The notes under the pieces: generated by a model
Told to the model about the DNA's origin: nothing
The model's database searches: none
The model's input: the letters and a program-made list of their open reading frames with translations, nothing else
Position numbers and translations under genes: made by a program
Shown: positions 5,748 to 7,083 of the stretch, one piece after another
Numbering within the stretch: the first letter of the stretch is position 1
Layout: each line of letters opens with the position of its first letter
Assembly (NCBI GenBank): GCA_038251325.1
Contig: JBBSBL010000096.1
Coordinates: 1-7,083, forward strand
DNA from: JBBSBL01 sp038251325
GTDB taxonomy: Bacteria > Actinomycetota > Thermoleophilia > Solirubrobacterales > Solirubrobacteraceae
DNA: 7,083 bases
Direction: 5' to 3'

Positions 5748-6415
5748 GGGCGCACTACGAGGATCTCTGGGCGCGGCGGCCCGACGTCGCGCCGGACGCC
5801 GCGGCGCGGCGGCGCGAGGCGTTCCTGCTGGCCCAGCTGCGTCCCGGGCTCCGGGTCCTGGACCTGGGCTGCGGGCTCGGGCACGCCGCCGCGGCGGCGG
5901 CGGGCGCGGGCGCCACGGTGGTGGCGATCGAGATCGCCGAGGCGGCCGTGGACCGTGCGCGCGCGGCCCATCCGGGGCTCGACGTCCGGCTCGCGGAGAT
6001 CGACGGCCCGCTGCCGCTGACCGACGGCGCGGTCGAGCTGGTCTACGCGGGCGAGGTGATCGAGCACGTCGCCGACACGGCCGCGTGGCTCTCGGAGGTC
6101 CGCCGCGTGCTCTCGCCGGGCGGCACGCTGCTCCTCACCACGCCCTACCACGGCCGGGTGAAGTCGGCGGCCATCGCCCTCGCCCGCTTCGAGCGCCACC
6201 ACGACCCGCTCGGCGACCACCTGCGCTTCTACACGCGGCGCTCGCTGCGCGCGCTGCTGGACGAGTTCGGCTTCGAGGCCATCGACGTGCGGGCCGTGGG
6301 CGGGCCGCCGCTGCTGCGCGCCTCGTTGCTGGCCCGCGGGCAGCGGGCCGGTTGGCGACGCGCGGGCGCGCCGCCCGCTCAGCCGCGCTCGAGGCGGCGC
6401 CGCGCCGCGTCGTAG
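5744..6415 (+). CDS. Class I SAM-dependent methyltransferase, apparent CTG start
   Basis: The 223-residue product has the class I Rossmann methyltransferase fold: N-terminal RAHYEDLWARRP, motif I VLDLGCGLG (38-46), the acidic residue at the end of strand 2 (Glu63), motif EVIEHV (104-109), and RRVLSPGGTLLLTTP (120-134 region). It most resembles the Methyltransf_11/23 type common in surface-glycan loci, where such enzymes modify sugars or lipid-linked intermediates; the acceptor is unknown. The start is odd. In this frame the only ATG is at 5600, 148 bases inside the upstream gene and with a non-family-like Arg-rich N-terminus. No GTG or TTG is available near the conserved beginning. CTG 5744 overlaps the upstream TGA by 4 bases (CTGA) and gives a normal N-terminus, so I infer termination-reinitiation at CTG. 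The Arg-rich C-terminal ~25 residues run over the end of the convergent gene by 37 bases. Confidence 0.86.
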   Translation: MRAHYEDLWARRPDVAPDAAARRREAFLLAQLRPGLRVLDLGCGLGHAAAAAAGAGATVVAIEIAEAAVDRARAAHPGLDVRLAEIDGPLPLTDGAVELVYAGEVIEHVADTAAWLSEVRRVLSPGGTLLLTTPYHGRVKSAAIALARFERHHDPLGDHLRFYTRRSLRALLDEFGFEAIDVRAVGGPPLLRASLLARGQRAGWRRAGAPPAQPRSRRRRAAS

Positions 6416-7083
6416 TCGGCCAGGCCCGCCCGCGAGCGCGGGTCGAGGTAGAGCGAGGCGGCGAGCGGCCCGAGCGCCGCGCGCGGATCGCGGAGCGCCG
6501 TGAGCTCGAGCTCGCCGAGCTGCCGCCAGGTCTCCGGGTTGGCCGGCTGGAGAGCCACGGCCTGCTCCAGGGTCGCGCGCGCCGCCCCGTCGTCGCCCGT
6601 GGACTGCTCGATGACCGCGCGGTCGAAGAGCGGCTCGACCGAGGGGGGGTTGCGATCGTGCGCGGTGCGGATCTCGCTCAGCGCGCGCGTGGCGTCGCCG
6701 CGCTCCAGCGCCGCCGCGGCGGCGTCGGCCGCGCGATCGGAGCGCAGCGGCTGCCAGATCGCCCAGGCCATGGCGAGGGCGAGCACGGCGAGCCCGCCGG
6801 CGAGCCCGAGCCGCTCCGCGCGGGGGCGGGGGCGGGTCCCGGCTGCCCGGTCGAGGGGGCCCCGCCCCGCGACCCAGCCGGCGCACAGCAGCGCGAGCAT
6901 CGCCGTGGCCGGCACCGACCACGTCCAGTCGACGAGCGAGCTCACGCCGAAGACGACGACCGTGGCCGCCAGCGTCAGCAGGCCCACGCGCTCCGAGCTC
7001 CAGGGCCGCCCCCGCGCTGTGCGGACGAGCCCGATCGAGCGGGCGGCGGCGAGGAGCCAGGCCGCGAGCAGCGCGAGGCTCAC
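6379..7083 (-). CDS. O-antigen ligase/polymerase-like membrane protein with TPR tail, C-terminal part (partial)
   Basis: The minus-strand frame is open to the window edge, so the 5' part is missing; the GTG at 7083 may be just an internal valine. The visible 234 residues show hydrophobic segments at about 1-20, 33-50, 56-72 and 93-110, with a VDWTWSVPAT motif (51-60) like the SVDW-x-W-x-x-P segment of actinobacterial O-antigen ligase (Wzy/WaaL) family proteins. After the last segment come three tetratricopeptide-like repeats (about 118-150, 153-182, 185-216), with alternating small/aromatic residues such as GDDGAARATLEQAVALQP and PETWRQLGELEL. Such proteins join or polymerise lipid-linked glycans at the outer face of the membrane, which would fit the neighbouring glycan genes. 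The ligase core lies outside the window, so the assignment rests on the C-terminal pattern; another multi-pass membrane TPR protein is possible. Confidence 0.65.
   Translation of the reverse strand: MSLALLAAWLLAAARSIGLVRTARGRPWSSERVGLLTLAATVVVFGVSSLVDWTWSVPATAMLALLCAGWVAGRGPLDRAAGTRPRPRAERLGLAGGLAVLALAMAWAIWQPLRSDRAADAAAAALERGDATRALSEIRTAHDRNPPSVEPLFDRAVIEQSTGDDGAARATLEQAVALQPANPETWRQLGELELTALRDPRAALGPLAASLYLDPRSRAGLADYDAARRRLERG

Noticed and set aside
5883..5915. GCC/GCG run in the methyltransferase
   Set aside because: It encodes an alanine-rich helix after motif I; simple codon bias rather than a repeat element.
5660..6922. 420-codon minus-strand open frame across the methyltransferase
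   Set aside because: Low-complexity Arg/Ala/Gly translation; both underlying genes, methyltransferase and ligase-like, have clear family motifs in other frames.

Overview
The window is very GC-rich DNA packed with genes on both strands, with frequent 4-base stop/start overlaps and almost no intergenic space. Third-position GC is extreme and protein lengths are bacterial. Base composition, leaderless-looking starts and the gene set (selA-selB, a DM13 membrane protein, a surface-polysaccharide cluster) suggest a high-GC actinobacterium, plausibly of the Thermoleophilia/Solirubrobacterales type. That placement is inference; no ribosomal RNA or other strong phylogenetic marker is present. I see no mobile element, CRISPR array, tRNA or rRNA, and no gene-free stretch longer than about 100 bases.

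Layout. Bases 1-210 are the tail of selA, overlapped by 4 bases by a complete selB (207-1748). These are the two protein factors that make selenocysteinyl-tRNA and deliver it to the ribosome, so the host probably makes selenoproteins, although none is encoded here. A membrane-anchored DM13-domain protein follows on the same strand (1786-2544), ending 9 bases from the stop of a convergent non-haem ferritin (2554-3087, minus strand). A short divergent promoter region (3088-3168) separates ferritin from a surface-glycan block on the plus strand: UDP-glucuronate decarboxylase (UDP-xylose synthase, 3169-4119), a polyprenyl-phosphate sugar-phosphate transferase that starts glycan assembly (about 4212-5747), and a SAM-dependent methyltransferase (5744-6415). 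The last of these converges on, and overlaps by 37 bases, the C-terminal part of a minus-strand O-antigen-ligase-like membrane protein with tetratricopeptide repeats (6379 to beyond 7083).

Working together: the right half looks like one edge of an exopolysaccharide or cell-surface glycan locus, with nucleotide-sugar supply, lipid-linked initiation, a possible tailoring methyltransferase and a polymerase/ligase. The left half is selenocysteine decoding plus redox/iron genes. I find no clear new multi-gene system. The most unusual points are a methyltransferase whose only sensible start is a CTG overlapping the upstream stop codon, a shortened SelB with apparently only two C-terminal winged-helix domains, and a possible tiny leader ORF plus dyad element in front of the sugar-phosphate transferase.
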